Assembly (NCBI GenBank): GCA_016715625.1
Contig: JADJZU010000025.1
Location: 1-55,235 of the forward strand
Origin: Bacteroidota bacterium
Lineage (GTDB): Bacteria; Bacteroidota; Bacteroidia; Chitinophagales; LD1
Length of the DNA stretch: 55,235 nucleotides
Direction of reading: 5' to 3'
Under the pieces are notes generated by a model, which did no database searches, was not told the DNA's origin, and saw only the letters and a program-made list of their open reading frames with translations. Positions 53,720 through 55,235 of the stretch are shown in pieces. Made by a program: the position numbers and the translations under genes. Each line of letters opens with the position of its first letter. Positions within the stretch are counted from its first letter, which is position 1.

Positions 53720-54024
53720 GGAGTAAAATGGTCAATGTAAAATTCTGAATCCATCTTAAAATCAGATAATTCACGCTTTACATTATCCCTCATCTGTTGC
53801 AGATACTCGGTAAACGGACGACCCGCAAATTCGGGATATCTTTCTTTTAAATCATCCATTTGCCTGTAGAGGGTACATATATCTAAATCGTAAACATCAC
53901 GTGAAAAAGAACCAATCGAATTAGATTTCCTTGCATACTTTTCCGCTTTATCTACAGGCGGTGTTCTTATAAAACCATCCGGTGGTATAAATATTTCAGG
54001 AAAAAAATTGTCTTGCTTCTTCAT
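53716..54024 (-). CDS. Hypothetical protein, first gene of the minus-strand cluster
   Basis: This 102-residue acidic protein of mostly helical character (LDICTLYRQMDDLKERYPEF) has an N-terminal Phe/Pro-rich start (FFPEIFIPPDGF). It is coupled by a four-base overlap to the next gene. The family is unrecognised. Its 5-prime end lies beside the start of the hsdR relic on the other strand. Confidence 0.68.
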   Translation of the reverse strand: MKKQDNFFPEIFIPPDGFIRTPPVDKAEKYARKSNSIGSFSRDVYDLDICTLYRQMDDLKERYPEFAGRPFTEYLQQMRDNVKRELSDFKMDSEFYIDHFTP

Positions 54025-54069
54025 TTTACAAATCCGAATTTAAAATCTAATCTTCATATTATTGTATCT

Positions 54070-54903
54070 ACGCACTCCGTTAACAACGATTTCTTAGTGG
54101 TTAACCAGTTCACAGTTACCGAAAATAATCAGAACAAGCGACCGGACATAATTCTTTTCGTTAACGGTATTCCACTCGAAATTATCGAATTTTAAAATAG
54201 GTAGACGTAAACGCACATTACACAAAGCGTTTACGAAATTACAAGGACGGCACACCATTTGCATTATTACAATGCGCATAAGGAGTGCGTCTGATAGCTT
54301 AGATTTTAAGTGCGGAACAATATAATCTAATTTCAGCCGTTTCATGGTATGGAATACAAAGACGGAAAACGCGTAGCATCACATCTGGAGAGCAAGTTGT
54401 TAACGCTCGTAAAAGGTTTTAGTGAATAAGGAACTGTATCTAACCTCATTCGCCATTTCATTGTTTATGAAACCACTTAGCGCGAAGTCACGCTAATAAA
54501 GTGGTTAACGCGAGTTAACCATAAGGCCTATGTAAAGACGGTTGCTTGGCTCTTATAAAGATACATTTTCTAGTCGTTGACAGACGTAAACACGTGTAAA
54601 CGTCTGTTAACTACACTAAATTAGTTCGTCAACCGGTTCGGAATTTCCAGTTTAAAATAGCTCTTCCACAAAACAGAAAGTTAATGCAAGTAAAAGTAGT
54701 TAACGGTATTATAGGAAATCGCGACTCTTAACGTTTACGGATGTTAACTGTATAGATATGTCGAAGATATTAACTCTAAAGAAACGTTTGGTGAAAATCG
54801 TTGCCGTAAACTTGTCCTTCGCGAATATGGTAACTCTCCAGTTGATCATCTGTTAACTAAAGAATATATCCTTTCAGTTAACAGAGTTTTGGAACAGTCA
54901 TAA
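54070..54903 (+). pseudogene. hsdR: Relic of a type I restriction enzyme R subunit gene
   Basis: The first piece (54070-54192) reads FLVVNQFTVTENNQNKRPDI and ILFVNGIPLEIIE, which is the conserved N-terminal nuclease region of HsdR (DUF3387-type class). The homology then continues in changing frames: VDVNA (54201), NYKDGTP, SDSLDFKCGTI and SNFSRFMVWNTK (54290-54355), DGKRVASHLESKLLTLVKGF (54361), NLIRHFIVYE (about 54445), with stops at 54193, 54427 and 54478. The helicase domains (about 2 kb) are missing. A segment 54754-54903 (KLVLREYGNSPVDHLL, VLEQS) resembles the extreme C-terminal end of the family. It is thus an internally deleted, heavily decayed gene. The N-terminal assignment is strong, the C-terminal one weaker. 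Confidence 0.72.
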
Positions 54904-55214
54904 AGGTTTGTTGGCGTGTGGAGTTAACGGAATAAATTTCACACCTTTACTTACAGAAATTTAAACAATTTCGTTGTGATAATGTAAATGAAGTTTGTCC
55001 AAGTATTGAAAAATTGTAAACGCAGTTTTTGAATCTGTTCTGTAAGTTAACGCCTTTGTTAATGTAATTGTTTTATGAAGAAATATTGTGATTTTAAACA
55101 GACATTTTTATGAAAGAATTGGGTCTGTTTTACACCAGTAAACTCGCGTAAACGAAGGTAAACGATTAATTAGCTAATGTTTACAGTCGTAAACAGAGGT
55201 TAACGCTCGTAAAT
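54079..55214. repeat. Dense GTTAAC / GTAAAC hexamer array with 10-bp phasing
   Basis: GTTAAC occurs 14 times (54079, 54100, 54160, 54399, 54504, 54514, 54606, 54699, 54743, 54852, 54877, 54923, 55046, 55199), GTAAAC nine times (54207, 54586, 54596, 54806, 55016, 55138, 55148, 55158, 55189) and its complement GTTTAC three times (54229, 54733, 55179). Eight neighbouring pairs are exactly 10 bp apart, for example 55138-55148-55158 and 55179-55189-55199. The rest of the window has only a handful of GTTAAC. From 54904 to 55235 there is no gene. The function is unknown; candidates include protein-binding sites, an origin or transfer site, or an artefact. Confidence 0.75.
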
Positions 55215-55235
55215 GGAACTCAGAGATTGGTGCTT

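Larger units (their letters stand above)
50230..55235. mobile_element. Integrative element, left end (partial)
   Basis: The element is bounded on the left by a tRNA-Val 3-prime fragment and begins with a tyrosine integrase about 180 bases inside. Its cargo visible here is a minus-strand block of small unknown genes, an hsdR relic and a GTTAAC-rich segment. The right boundary, which should carry an intact tRNA-Val, is beyond the window. No conjugation or plasmid replication genes are seen in this part. Confidence 0.7.

Noticed and set aside
54079..54170. GTTAAC enrichment explained only by Val-Asn codons in hsdR
   Set aside because: The first copies do encode Val-Asn, but later ones fall in other frames and in the gene-free tail, and the exact 10-bp spacing is not a codon effect.

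Overview
The window looks like a chromosomal segment from a Bacteroidota bacterium, probably of the Chitinophagales/Sphingobacteriales type. Three things support this: outer-membrane receptors with an N-terminal carboxypeptidase-like domain, a secreted protease with SprB-type repeats and a type IX sorting tail, and promoter boxes of the Bacteroidota form TTTG / TAnnTTTG. Most of the window is ordinary core genome; the last 5 kb is accessory DNA.

Layout. 1-12.2 kb: a broken WG-repeat gene, an AsmA-like protein and cytidine deaminase on the plus strand; then, on the minus strand, a small unknown gene, secG, a TPR-like protein, a NUDIX hydrolase, an M43-type secreted protease and a DUF4249 lipoprotein paired with a TonB-dependent receptor. 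12.4-24.4 kb: a LamG/HYR surface protein, two tyrosine-degradation enzymes (hppD, hmgA), an SGNH hydrolase, TspO, a second TonB-dependent receptor, an NfeD-like membrane protease and a LysM/RlpA-like protein. 24.5-30 kb: a complex I operon nuoA-B-C-D-E-F, with a small secreted repeat protein between nuoE and nuoF. nuoG and later subunits are absent; the operon stops at a putative DNA-binding gene and a 41-bp-period palindromic repeat array. 30.5-49.4 kb: nucleoside permease, K+ channel-like protein, TonB, DciA-like protein, folK, sppA, an orphan histidine kinase, a third TonB-dependent receptor, an RpoD-family sigma factor, rpmI-rplT, a GlmU-like protein, tpiA, prmA and a very large secreted protein of unknown function. 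49.5-50.2 kb: tRNA-His and a possible nuclease-fold gene.

From about 50.2 kb an integrative element begins. Its left edge is a 3-prime fragment of a tRNA-Val gene, followed by a tyrosine integrase and a compact minus-strand cluster of unknown genes (two tiny membrane proteins, a coiled-coil protein, an excisionase-like HTH protein and two unknowns). Next come the wreckage of a type I restriction gene (hsdR) and a 1.1-kb stretch crowded with GTTAAC / GTAAAC hexamers, often exactly 10 bp apart. The right end of the element is outside the window.

Caution: at least nine genes, including nuoB, hppD and folK, carry single-base frameshifts or an in-frame stop, some as paired deletions a few bases apart. 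This pattern fits residual sequencing indels at least as well as real gene decay. Frameshifted entries are labelled pseudogene here, but many may be intact in the organism.
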